DNA from: Bordetella parapertussis
GTDB lineage: Bacteria > Pseudomonadota > Gammaproteobacteria > Burkholderiales > SG8-41
DNA length: 64,000 nt
Direction of reading: 5' to 3'
NCBI GenBank assembly: GCA_945885345.1
Contig: CAMCYP010000001.1
Location: forward strand, 1 to 64,000
Shown: positions 18,080-25,929 of the stretch, one piece after another
How positions within the stretch are numbered: position 1 is the stretch's first letter
Layout: each line of letters starts with the position of its first letter
Notes under the pieces: generated by a model
Database searches by the model: none
What the model was told of the DNA's origin: nothing
Seen by the model: the letters and a program-made list of their open reading frames with translations, nothing else
Translations under genes and position numbers: made by a program

Positions 18080-18591
18080 GATGGCTGGCCTTTTGCCAGA
18101 TTCCAGTCGGGATGTTTTTGCAAAAACGGAATCAATCCGCCTGCGGCCAGCAAGGCCTGCACTGCCGCAGGCAGCGGCGGCACGGCACGGCTGATATTGC
18201 GCGCAGCGACAGTGACACGACCCGCGGACGGATCGATTTCAATTGCATCACCGGCGCTGATACCGCTGGTGTCGCATTCGATCACCACCAGCCCGTTGTT
18301 GATCGCATTGCGGAAAAACTGCCGGCCGAAAGACGGCGCGACGATGGCCGCGACCCCCATCTGGTGCATGATGTGCACCGCCTGTTCACGCGATGAATTG
18401 ATGCCGAAGTTTTTGCCGGCGACCAGTACATCGCCTTTGTTGAACGCCTTGGCGAAACCCGGCGCCACCTGATCGAACGCGACCGTCGCGATATAAGCCG
18501 TGTCCTTGCCCGGCAGATATTTACTCGAACAATGGATGTCGGTACTGACTTCGTCGCCCAGCACACGGGCGCTGCCTTTGATGATTTTCAT
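18076..18591 (-). CDS. LeuD-like hydro-lyase small subunit
   Basis: A 171-residue aconitase-family swivel subunit, the length of LeuD-type and homoaconitase small subunits. Seen: GDEVSTDIHCSSKYLPGKD near the start and the substrate-binding loop NFGINSSREQAV (61-72), where LeuD has GSSREHA. ATG 18591 follows AAGGA. It pairs with the large subunit at 18745-20040 but is separated from it by a 153-bp repeat-bearing gap. Because the operon is catabolic, it is more likely a paralogue acting on a methyl- or carboxymethyl-malate than the leucine enzyme (inference). Confidence 0.92.
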   Translation of the reverse strand: MKIIKGSARVLGDEVSTDIHCSSKYLPGKDTAYIATVAFDQVAPGFAKAFNKGDVLVAGKNFGINSSREQAVHIMHQMGVAAIVAPSFGRQFFRNAINNGLVVIECDTSGISAGDAIEIDPSAGRVTVAARNISRAVPPLPAAVQALLAAGGLIPFLQKHPDWNLAKGQPS

Positions 18592-18608
18592 GTTTAAATC
18601 CTTTTTTT

Positions 18609-18739
18609 ACCGCCAAGATTCCTTTTAATACCCGCTCGACGGGTACGCCAAGAGCGCCAAGGTAAAACCAAAAACTAAAAAGATTTCTGGTTTTTGCTTC
18701 TGTCTTTCTTGGCGTCCTTGGCGTCTTGGCGGTGAAAGG
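18609..18739. repeat. GCCAAG-unit inverted repeat element
   Basis: The plus strand starts with ACCGCCAAG (18609-18617) and ACGCCAAGAGCGCCAAGG (18645-18662). The right end (about 18707-18733) carries TTGGCG units in opposite orientation, so the two clusters face each other. Repeats of this CGCCAAG type recur between genes in many proteobacteria. Here it lies inside an operon, between the large- and small-subunit genes, and could fold in the mRNA. Confidence 0.65.
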
Positions 18740-18744
18740 TTTTA

Positions 18745-20040
18745 TCAAGCCGCAGCGCGCCAGTCGCCGCCGGCAACCGTACGCGCATCAGTGATGAATC
18801 CGGTCAGTGCCGATGCCGCCACCGTCGCCGCCGAACCGATCCAGATTTCCGACTTCGGATTGCCGAGCCGGCCCTTGAAATTGCGGTTGGCGCTGGAAAT
18901 CACCACCTGGTTGTCGCCGGCGATGTAATGCCCGGTGATGTTGACACAGGTACCGCAACCCGCGGCCTCGACCGAAGCACCGGCTGCGGTGAGGATTTCA
19001 AACAAACCCTCACGCATCGCCGCTAGATAAATCGCCCGCGATGCCGGCGTAACAATCATCCGCACACCTTTCGCCAGCTTGCGGCCCTTCAGGATCGCTG
19101 CCGCCTGGCGGATGTCATCGAGACGACCGTTGGTGCAGGTGCCGATCAGCGCCACCTGGATCTTTTGGCTGGACACTTCAGTTACGCCGACCACGTCATC
19201 GATATGGTGCTGACGCGCCACCTGCGGCGGCAGCTTCGCGGTATCGACCACGATGCGCCGTGCATAAGTGGCATCAGCATCGGCCTTCACCGGTTTCGGT
19301 GTCGCGGCGTTATGGGCTTTCAGCCAGGCGAAAGTTTTTTCATCGGCTTCAAGCAGCGCCGCCTTTGCGCCCAGCTCCGCCGCATGATTCGACAGCGTCA
19401 TGCGATCGTCGATGGCCATCGCCGACACGCCGGAGCCGACATATTCCAGCGCCTGATAGTTCGCGCCCTCCGCGCCCAGCTGCGACAGTATGTGCAGCGT
19501 CACGTCCTTGGCCCAGACTCCCGGCTGCAACGCACCCTGCAGATCAATGCGTATGGTTTCCGGGACACGGAACCACAGCTTGCCGGTCATCATCACTGCC
19601 GATACATCCGTACCTTCGACGCCGGTGCCCAGGGTATTGAACGCGCCATAGGTCGTCGAATGGGTATCGGTGCCGACAACGAGGTCGCCGCAGGTCAGGT
19701 GGCCGCCCTCGGGCAACACCTGGTGGCAGATACCGTCACCGACATCGTAAATCGGCGAGCCGTGTTTTTCAGCAAACTCGCGCATCGCCACATGGGTATT
19801 GGCCGCTTCCATGTTCGGCGGCGGCGAGTAATGGTCCAGCACCAGCGCGGTGCGTTTGACATGGGGCAAGGCGAAGTTGGCTTGGCCTGCGCCGAGTTTT
19901 TCGATCATTTTCAGCGCATTACCGGCACGCGCATCATGGATCATCGCGAAATCAACGTCCGCTACGACGATTTCACCGGCTTTTGCCGGTTTGCCGCCCG
20001 CGTGATTGCCGAGAATCTTCTCGGCGATGGTATGGCCCAT
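18745..20040 (-). CDS. LeuC-like hydro-lyase large subunit
   Basis: A 431-residue aconitase-superfamily large subunit (LeuC/homoaconitase class) carrying a [4Fe-4S] cluster. Seen: VGTDTHSTTYGAFNTLGTG near residue 122, IGTCTNGR near 307 and AAGCGTCVNITG near 367, which supply the three cluster Cys. ATG 20040 has TGGAGGAC 6 bp upstream. First gene of the long minus-strand operon; a palindrome lies 82-97 bp upstream of the start. The nearest enzymes (lyase, ICDH-like dehydrogenase) suggest hydration/dehydration of a branched dicarboxylate, as in 2,3-dimethylmalate dehydratase; leucine biosynthesis is less likely because no leuA or leuB set is here. Confidence 0.92.
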   Translation of the reverse strand: MGHTIAEKILGNHAGGKPAKAGEIVVADVDFAMIHDARAGNALKMIEKLGAGQANFALPHVKRTALVLDHYSPPPNMEAANTHVAMREFAEKHGSPIYDVGDGICHQVLPEGGHLTCGDLVVGTDTHSTTYGAFNTLGTGVEGTDVSAVMMTGKLWFRVPETIRIDLQGALQPGVWAKDVTLHILSQLGAEGANYQALEYVGSGVSAMAIDDRMTLSNHAAELGAKAALLEADEKTFAWLKAHNAATPKPVKADADATYARRIVVDTAKLPPQVARQHHIDDVVGVTEVSSQKIQVALIGTCTNGRLDDIRQAAAILKGRKLAKGVRMIVTPASRAIYLAAMREGLFEILTAAGASVEAAGCGTCVNITGHYIAGDNQVVISSANRNFKGRLGNPKSEIWIGSAATVAASALTGFITDARTVAGGDWRAAA

Positions 20041-20121
20041 CGGCTGTCCTCCAGAAGGAAATCACCGCAACACAAACACCAGCACAGCGACTGGTTCGGC
20101 GAAGCTCCGGATTTTAACCCA

Positions 20122-20137
20122 GTGAACGGGCGTTCAC
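20122..20137. promoter_or_regulatory. TetR-type operator candidate upstream of LeuC-like gene
   Basis: GTGAACGGGCGTTCAC: perfect 7-bp arms with a 2-bp centre. The TGAACG-NN-CGTTCA form resembles operators of TetR-family repressors. It lies 82-97 bp upstream of the LeuC-like start, between that gene and the LigI stop. No TetR gene is in this window. Confidence 0.45.
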
Positions 20138-20254
20138 CGGTGGTGGTTCACGATGTGAGCGCGCATTTGAGTATGTACCACCGAATGGCTTCAGCCTGCT
20201 TTGCCCTCAGGATCCGCTCCCGCAGGACACTGATTTCCACATCGTGCAGCCGCA

Positions 20255-21124
20255 CTAAAACTCATACAACCGTGCGGGATTCTCCACCAGTATTTTTCTG
20301 CGCATCGCCTCGTCATCACAGAACTTTGCAAACAGATCAACCAGTTCGCCATCGTTCGGCATGATCTTGACGTTCGGGTGCGGAAAATCCGTGCCCCACA
20401 AAATGCGCTCCGGCGCAGTGGCAATGAGTTCGCGCACGAACGGCTCGGCATCGTGAAACGGCTTGCCCGTGGATGAAATGCGTTCCGGGCCGCTGACCTT
20501 GGTCCACGCCAGCGGATTTCTCATCAAATCGAGCATTTGCAGGAAAGCGTCCTGCTTCACGCCGAGTTTCGCTTCGGGACGCCCCATGTGGTCAATGATG
20601 AAGGGAATTTTGAGCCCGTCGAGAAAACTGCGGTACTGACGGATATCGTGTGCATCCAGGTGCAGCTGGAGATGCCAGCCCAATGGCGTGATGCGTTCGA
20701 TCACGGCGTTTACGGCAGCCATATCCGGCGCGCCGCCCAGATGCGCGACAAAGTTGATGCGCGCACCGCGCACGCCGCCGGCATGCAGGCGCTCCAGTTC
20801 CTGTTCGCTTTCATCAGGTTTGACCATGGCCACGCCGCGCCAGGCACCGTTCGAATGCGCCAGCGCGTCGAGCATGGCGCTGTTGTCGGTGCCATGGCAA
20901 CTGGCCTGCACGATGATCGCGCGCGAAAACCCCAGGTGTTTGTGCAGCGCGGCCAGCCGTTCGCGCCCCGCGTCTTCAGGCGTGTAGCTGCGCTTGGGCG
21001 CGTACGGAAACTGTGCCGCCGGCCCGAAGACATGGCAATGGCCGTCACAGGCATCCGCTGGCGGCGTGTATCTGGGTTTGACCGGATTGGGATCGGGGGC
21101 GAGGATGCTCTTGGGAACATTCAT
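20255..21124 (-). CDS. ligI: 2-pyrone-4,6-dicarboxylate hydrolase (LigI type)
   Basis: A 289-residue amidohydrolase that strongly resembles LigI, which opens 2-pyrone-4,6-dicarboxylate to 4-oxalomesaconate in the protocatechuate 4,5-cleavage and syringate/gallate routes. Seen: RYTPPADACDGHCHVFGP (18-34, His29 and His31), FPYAPKRSYTPEDAG (39-53), IVQASCHGTDN (71-81), IIDHMGRP (176-183) and ILWGTDFPHPN (241-251, Asp246). ATG 21124 overlaps the stop of Bug receptor 8 by ATGA, so the two are coupled. A frame reaching further upstream overlaps the receptor and is rejected. Some relatives act on other lactones. Confidence 0.9.
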   Translation of the reverse strand: MNVPKSILAPDPNPVKPRYTPPADACDGHCHVFGPAAQFPYAPKRSYTPEDAGRERLAALHKHLGFSRAIIVQASCHGTDNSAMLDALAHSNGAWRGVAMVKPDESEQELERLHAGGVRGARINFVAHLGGAPDMAAVNAVIERITPLGWHLQLHLDAHDIRQYRSFLDGLKIPFIIDHMGRPEAKLGVKQDAFLQMLDLMRNPLAWTKVSGPERISSTGKPFHDAEPFVRELIATAPERILWGTDFPHPNVKIMPNDGELVDLFAKFCDDEAMRRKILVENPARLYEF

Positions 21125-22083
21125 TGTCTGGGTATCCGGGCTTTGTCGATGAGCGCATTCCACTTGGCTACCTCTTCGGCCACGTTCTTGCGCATGCCTT
21201 CGGGTGTATTCAGATTCTGCTCGACGCCGAGGTCCTGAAAGCGCTTTTTGACCTGCGGCGAATTGACCGCGGCATGCACTTCCCTGTTCAGCCGGTCTAT
21301 CAGCACACGCGGGGTTTTTGCCGCCACGCCAATGCCGTTCCATGACACCACGTCATAACCCGGCAAACCGCTTTCATCCAGCGTGGGCACATCAGGCAGC
21401 GGTACAAAGCGGGTTTTCGAGGTGACTGCAATGACACGCAAGGCATTGGCCCGCAGCTGCCCGAGCACCGGCGGCAGGAATTCAAACGCAGCCCGCACAT
21501 CGCCACCGCGCACGGCACTGATGACGCTGGCGGTGTTGTTGAAGGGCACAGTCGTGTAATCAAGCCCGGCCATCGATTTGAACAGTTCGGATGACAGAAA
21601 CTGCGTAGTACCGACATTGATGGTACCGACATTCATTTTGCCGGCATTCGATTTGGCCAGCGCGATCAGATCCCTGGTGGTTTTCACCGGCGATTCAGGC
21701 GCAACCAGCACGCCCATGCTGAACGCGCCGATGGTGGTGACCATCGCAAAATCCCGGAAAATATCGTACGGCAGCGACTTGAACATGGCGGCGCTGACGG
21801 CATTGGTGTTGTTGAGCAGCATCAGGGTGTAGCCATCAGGCTCGGACTTCGCAACCAGTTCTGCGGCGACAATCCCGCCGGCACTGGGACGGTTATCGAC
21901 GATGACCTGCTGCCCCATCGTCTCACCCATTTTTTGCGCCACGACACGGGCAGTGATGTCGCCAACGCCGCCGGGACCAAAGGGGACCACCAGCCGTATC
22001 GGCCGGCTGGGATAGCTCTGCGCAGATACATGGCCAGACAACAAAGCCACACCAATGAGCATTAATTTCAACAGGGATCTCAT
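21121..22083 (-). CDS. Bug/TctC periplasmic solute receptor 8
   Basis: A 320-residue Bug receptor. ATG 22083 is chosen over an in-frame ATG 29 codons upstream because of GGAGGA 3 bp before it and the signal peptide (1-21, HVSA|Q). Motifs: PFGPGGVGD (34-42), DNRPSAGGIVAAE, PDGYTLMLLNNTNAVSAAM. VPFNNTAS replaces VPYKG, an unusual pocket loop. Its TGA overlaps the LigI start (ATGA), the only such overlap between a Bug gene and an enzyme here, which makes a pyrone dicarboxylate or related aromatic acid a sensible ligand guess. Confidence 0.93.
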   Translation of the reverse strand: MRSLLKLMLIGVALLSGHVSAQSYPSRPIRLVVPFGPGGVGDITARVVAQKMGETMGQQVIVDNRPSAGGIVAAELVAKSEPDGYTLMLLNNTNAVSAAMFKSLPYDIFRDFAMVTTIGAFSMGVLVAPESPVKTTRDLIALAKSNAGKMNVGTINVGTTQFLSSELFKSMAGLDYTTVPFNNTASVISAVRGGDVRAAFEFLPPVLGQLRANALRVIAVTSKTRFVPLPDVPTLDESGLPGYDVVSWNGIGVAAKTPRVLIDRLNREVHAAVNSPQVKKRFQDLGVEQNLNTPEGMRKNVAEEVAKWNALIDKARIPRQ

Positions 22084-22141
22084 GTGTCCTCCGAAGGCAT
22101 AGCGTACATGAACAGGCAAAAACCAGAGTTTGGCGTGAATA

Positions 22142-22462
22142 CTACTTGCCCCTGAAAGATCGACCGCCATCGACAGTCAGCACGGTGCCGGTGATATACG
22201 AAGCCCGGCCAGAGGCAAGGAACACAATGGCGCTGGCAATCTCGTCCACGGAAGCCAGCCGCCCGAAGGGATAACCCTTGGTCAATTCAGTCCAGCGCTG
22301 GCTGTCGCCCAGCTCCTTTTGTGCCCTGGCTTCCCAGCGCACCCGCTGCCGCTCGGTTTCGGTGGCTGCCGGGTTGAGTCCGACCACGCGCACACCGTAA
22401 TCCGGGCCTTCTGCACCCAGCGCAGCACAAAAAAACAGGGAGCGTGCATAGAGACCGGCCAT
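22142..22462 (-). pseudogene. Truncated SDR (C-terminal third only)
   Basis: A 106-codon frame that matches only the C-terminal part of an SDR: GAEGPDYGVRVVGLNPAATE, GYPFGRLASVDEIASAIVFL and ASYITGTVLTVDGG. The Rossmann glycine motif, NNAG and YxxxK are all absent. The first 15 residues do not look like SDR, yet ATG 22462 has TAAGGAGAGG upstream, so the piece may still be translated. It most likely arose by a deletion that joined an SDR tail to a foreign start region. Confidence 0.75.
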
Positions 22463-22605
22463 TACGTTTACCTCTCCTTAAACGTAGATGAACTGCTGCC
22501 GCACGATATTTCGCGCAGGCAGAAGGTGTCAAGTCTCGCGACACCGAATTGCCGGCACGTTCTTTTCAGGATGCCCGGATCAAAAACCGGGCGTCTGCGC
22601 ACTGC

Positions 22606-23490
22606 TTACCGCGCCGCAATCCCCAGCATCGCCCGCGCCTCATCGGTCGTCGCCGGTTCGCGTCCGACCGCACGTCCCAGTTCGGCAAAACGCCGCACCA
22701 GCTCGGCGTTGGTCGGACAACCGATCTCCGGATACGGGTAATCACCGATGCCCGGCGCGAGGTGGCCCAAGCGATCCAGCGCCGTCGTCGCCACATTGAA
22801 CAGATTGCCTTCCTTGCAGGCCACCGTCCATTCAATGCGACGCTGCGGCGGCATGAAATCGATCAGTGCCTCCAGGCCGCGCGTAGTGCAGGGATGCGCA
22901 CCGACAATGCCGCCCTCGGCCAGCACGCATTGCACATACGCCGGCTCGCGCACCGCACCCATATCGAGGAAGGCCTCGACCATGCGCACAAACGGCACTG
23001 CCCACACTGACAGATGCGGTTTCACGCCGGCGTCGGTCATGCCCTTGGCCAGGAACAGACAGGTTTCGGTGCTGTTCTTGTAAATCTTGTTGGTGGTGAG
23101 GAATTTCTTCGCCACCGGATCATAGGCGTCGATATTGCTGCTGCCGGTGTCCACCGCGGCAAAATCCGGCCGGGTCTTGTTTTGCTGCCCCATCAACTTG
23201 ATATGCGCCAAGCGGTTTTCATCTTCATTGACGGTGATCTGCCCCAGCGTGGAATCGATCAGGATGTCGCACTTCTCGCGGATCTTGGCGACGATCTCGG
23301 CGTACACCTCCGGCGTATGGCATTTGCCGCCATCGGGATTGCGCGCATGAAAATGGATGATCGAGGCACCGGCAGCGCGGCACTCGGCTGCGGTCTCGGC
23401 GATTTCGTCCGGTGTGAACGGCACATTCTTGTTGATGTCGCGCGACATGTATTCATTGACGCGCACGGTGATAATCAGTTTCTTCGCCAC
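22606..23490 (-). CDS. BKACE (beta-keto acid cleavage enzyme, DUF849)
   Basis: A 294-residue BKACE-family protein; known members condense a beta-keto acid with acetyl-CoA to give acetoacetate and a new CoA ester (Kce in lysine fermentation). Seen: SIIHFHAR with His46 and His48, the zinc ligands at the same positions as in Kce, DILIDSTLGQ near 75-84 and LGHLAPGIGDYPYP near 242. It starts at GTG 23490 behind GGAGAAAA. The keto acid is unknown. It is followed by the SDR remnant and preceded by the HpcH/HpaI aldolase (30 bp), so the two probably act in one route. Confidence 0.92.
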   Translation of the reverse strand: MAKKLIITVRVNEYMSRDINKNVPFTPDEIAETAAECRAAGASIIHFHARNPDGGKCHTPEVYAEIVAKIREKCDILIDSTLGQITVNEDENRLAHIKLMGQQNKTRPDFAAVDTGSSNIDAYDPVAKKFLTTNKIYKNSTETCLFLAKGMTDAGVKPHLSVWAVPFVRMVEAFLDMGAVREPAYVQCVLAEGGIVGAHPCTTRGLEALIDFMPPQRRIEWTVACKEGNLFNVATTALDRLGHLAPGIGDYPYPEIGCPTNAELVRRFAELGRAVGREPATTDEARAMLGIAAR

Positions 23491-23520
23491 TTTGCTGTTT
23501 TCTCCGTATTTTCTCCGTAA

Positions 23521-24291
23521 TCAGGGTTGCTTGACGGTATTGACCCGCTTGCACACATCGAGGAACAGATGCCCGTCAGTGCCCAGCACGATGGCCTGCA
23601 CGCCGCGGTTACGCACCGACTTGCCGTACACCGGGTCGGGCTTGTTGCCGATGGTGGTCATCACGTATTTGCCGTGCTTGCGCGCTGCGGCCACCACTTT
23701 TTCCAGCGCAGCAGCCATCTTCGGTTCATCAAAGGTTGCATGCGGCACACCCAGCGCGATCGACAGGTCGGTGGGCCCGATGAAAAACACTTCCAGACCG
23801 GGCATCGCCGCCATTGCTTCGAAATCCTCCAGCGTGGGCGTGTCCTCGATCAGCGGAATCACCATCATCTCGTCATTGGCGCGGCGCACATGCGCATCCC
23901 AGTCCCCCGGCGCATAACCGGCCGAACGCACGATGGCGCAGGCGCCGCGGCTGCCTTCCGGTGCATAACGCGCAGCTTCCAGCGCCTTCGCGCAGTTTTC
24001 ACGCGTCGCATGCGACAACGCGATGCCGGCCGCGCCCATGTTCAGCAGCTTGAGAATCAGATTGGCATCCGCTTCCGGCACCCGCACAAACGGCGTGATG
24101 CCTGCAGCATCGGCGGCGCGAATGATGTGCGCGCAGCGGTCGAGGTCCAGTGCGCTGTGCTCCATGTCGATGATGACAAAATCGATGCCGGCGGCTGCCG
24201 CGAGTTCAGTGATGATCGGACTGCCGGTGAACAGGATGAGGCCGGTGACGGTTTCGCCACGCTTCAACGCGGCACGGATCGGATTTTGCAT
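23521..24291 (-). CDS. HpcH/HpaI-type class II aldolase
   Basis: A 256-residue divalent-metal aldolase of the HpcH/HpaI family, which splits 4-hydroxy-2-oxo acids into pyruvate and an aldehyde or keto acid. Seen: DFVIIDMEHSALD (37-49) with the base His45, FVRVPEAD (68-75), IPLIED (metal Glu) and FIGPTDLSIALG (metal Asp). Normal length. ATG 24291 has AAGG about 8 bp upstream. First gene of a minus-strand set running to LigI; divergent from the MmgE/PrpD gene, with about 170 bp between. It could cleave the hydroxy-keto acid formed after ring opening (inference). Confidence 0.92.
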   Translation of the reverse strand: MQNPIRAALKRGETVTGLILFTGSPIITELAAAAGIDFVIIDMEHSALDLDRCAHIIRAADAAGITPFVRVPEADANLILKLLNMGAAGIALSHATRENCAKALEAARYAPEGSRGACAIVRSAGYAPGDWDAHVRRANDEMMVIPLIEDTPTLEDFEAMAAMPGLEVFFIGPTDLSIALGVPHATFDEPKMAAALEKVVAAARKHGKYVMTTIGNKPDPVYGKSVRNRGVQAIVLGTDGHLFLDVCKRVNTVKQP

Positions 24292-24393
24292 GGGAAATAA
24301 GGCCTTGAGCGGAGGCGCCGAGATTACTCCGCACCTCCCGGCAGGGCAAGGCGCATGGCCGCGACGGCAGCGCCGGGAATGTGATAAATAAGT

Positions 24394-24417
24394 GTGGCCA
24401 ATAAGGTGGCCAATAAG
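24394..24417 (+). repeat. 12-bp tandem duplication GTGGCCAATAAG x2
   Basis: GTGGCCAATAAG occurs twice head to tail just upstream of the MmgE/PrpD ATG. It keeps the frame open and makes a possible upstream GTG start. Confidence 0.7.
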
Positions 24418-24462
24418 CCCTTAATTAAGCCCTCGATTTTTCCCCTTCCAGCAAAACTCCCC

Positions 24463-25899
24463 ATGCCCAATGAATCCGCACTGACCGCCGAAGTCGCTTC
24501 TTTCATCACCCGCACCAAAGCCACACAGATTCCGCTCGAGGTAATGCACCTCGGCAAACGCTCCCTGCTCGACGGCCTCGGCCTGGCATTCGCCGGCAAT
24601 GCCGCCGAATCCGGCCACATCGTGCGCAGCTACCTCAAAACACTGGGTGTGCCGCTGGACAAGGGTGCCACCGTGATCGGTACCGCCATCAAAGTACCAC
24701 CGCGTTTCGCTGCGTTTGCCAACGGCATCGCCATCCACGCCGACGATTACGATGACACCCAGCTCGCCGTTGCCAAGGACCGCGTCTATGGCCTGCTGAC
24801 CCACCCCACGGCGCCGGCGCTGCCGCCGGTGCTGGCCATTGCCGAACGCGACAACCGCTCAGGGCTCGACCTGCTGACCGCATTCCAGATTGCCGTAGAA
24901 GTCGAAACCAAAATCGCCGAAGCCATCAACCCGCGCCATTACGCCGACGGCTTTCATTCCACCGCGACCATGGGTGCGATCGGTGCTGCGGCCGGCGCTG
25001 CGCGACTGCTCGGTCTGGATGCATCACAAACCGCGCAAGCCCTCAGCCTCGGCGCCAGCCAGGCCGCCGGCCTGCGTGAAAACTTCGGCACCATGACCAA
25101 ACCCTTTCATCCGGGACGCGCTGCTGAATCCGGTGTGCTCGCGGCCGAACTGGTCAAACTCGGCTGGACTGCTGCCGGCAACGGCCTCGAAGCCAATCGC
25201 GGTTTTTTCAAGGCGGCCGGCGGCGGTTATGACCCGCAGGCCATCCACGGCAAACTCGGCAAACCGTGGACCTTCGCCATGCCCGGCGTGTCGATCAAAC
25301 CGCATCCCAGCGGCTCGCTGACCCATCCCGGCATGGGCGTGATGCTGGAACTTGTGCTCAAACACGACATAAAACCGGCACAAGTCGCCAAAATCCGGGT
25401 CGGCACCAACCGCCACATGCCGAACACGTTAATTCACCGACGCCCGAAAAACGAACTGCAGGCCAAGTTCAGCATGGAGTTCTGCATGGCCATCCTGCTG
25501 CTGGAACGCCGCGCCGGTCTTGCTGAATTCACCGATGCCATCGTTAATCGTGCCGATGTGCAGCGCACCATCAGCCTCATCGATTTCGGCGTGCATCCCG
25601 AGGCCGAAGCCGCCGGTTATGAAAAAATGACCACCATCATCGACATCGAACTGAAGGACGGCCGCACCCTCAGCGGCAGCGCCGATTTCGGCAAGGGCAG
25701 CCCGGCCAATCCGATGACCGACGACGAGGTCGCAAACAAGTTCATCGAATGCGCGACCTGGGGCGGTCTGCCGAAAACCGCGGCGGGGAAAATCATCGAC
25801 CTGGTGTTCAACCTCGAAAAAATCCGCAGCACCCGTGAACTGACCCGGCTGCTGGCCATAGTCGGCGCCCGCAAAAAACCGGCAAAAGCAAAAAAATAG
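24463..25899 (+). CDS. MmgE/PrpD-family protein 1
   Basis: A 478-residue MmgE/PrpD-family protein. Characterised members include 2-methylcitrate dehydratase, cis-aconitate decarboxylase and iminodisuccinate epimerase, all acting on tricarboxylates or similar. Seen: ANGIAIHADDYDDTQ in the first third, YADGFHSTATMGAIGAAAGA near 165-185, ENFGTMTKPFHPGRAAESG near 207-225 and KPHPSGSLTHPG near 283-294. The start is uncertain: ATG 24463 gives the usual family N-terminus but lacks a clear ribosome site, while GTG 24394 adds 23 residues encoded by a duplicated 12-mer. A PdxA-like gene follows 30 bp later. Confidence 0.88.
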   Translation: MPNESALTAEVASFITRTKATQIPLEVMHLGKRSLLDGLGLAFAGNAAESGHIVRSYLKTLGVPLDKGATVIGTAIKVPPRFAAFANGIAIHADDYDDTQLAVAKDRVYGLLTHPTAPALPPVLAIAERDNRSGLDLLTAFQIAVEVETKIAEAINPRHYADGFHSTATMGAIGAAAGAARLLGLDASQTAQALSLGASQAAGLRENFGTMTKPFHPGRAAESGVLAAELVKLGWTAAGNGLEANRGFFKAAGGGYDPQAIHGKLGKPWTFAMPGVSIKPHPSGSLTHPGMGVMLELVLKHDIKPAQVAKIRVGTNRHMPNTLIHRRPKNELQAKFSMEFCMAILLLERRAGLAEFTDAIVNRADVQRTISLIDFGVHPEAEAAGYEKMTTIIDIELKDGRTLSGSADFGKGSPANPMTDDEVANKFIECATWGGLPKTAAGKIIDLVFNLEKIRSTRELTRLLAIVGARKKPAKAKK

Positions 25900-25929
25900 A
25901 CTAAAATCATGGCCCTTATTGGAGTCCCC

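Noticed and set aside
18076-20040. LeuCD as the leucine biosynthesis enzyme
   Set aside because: The operon is catabolic (Bug receptors, lyase, MLE-type enzyme), the large subunit is the shorter homoaconitase-like form and no leuA is present. Not excluded without a genome-wide search.
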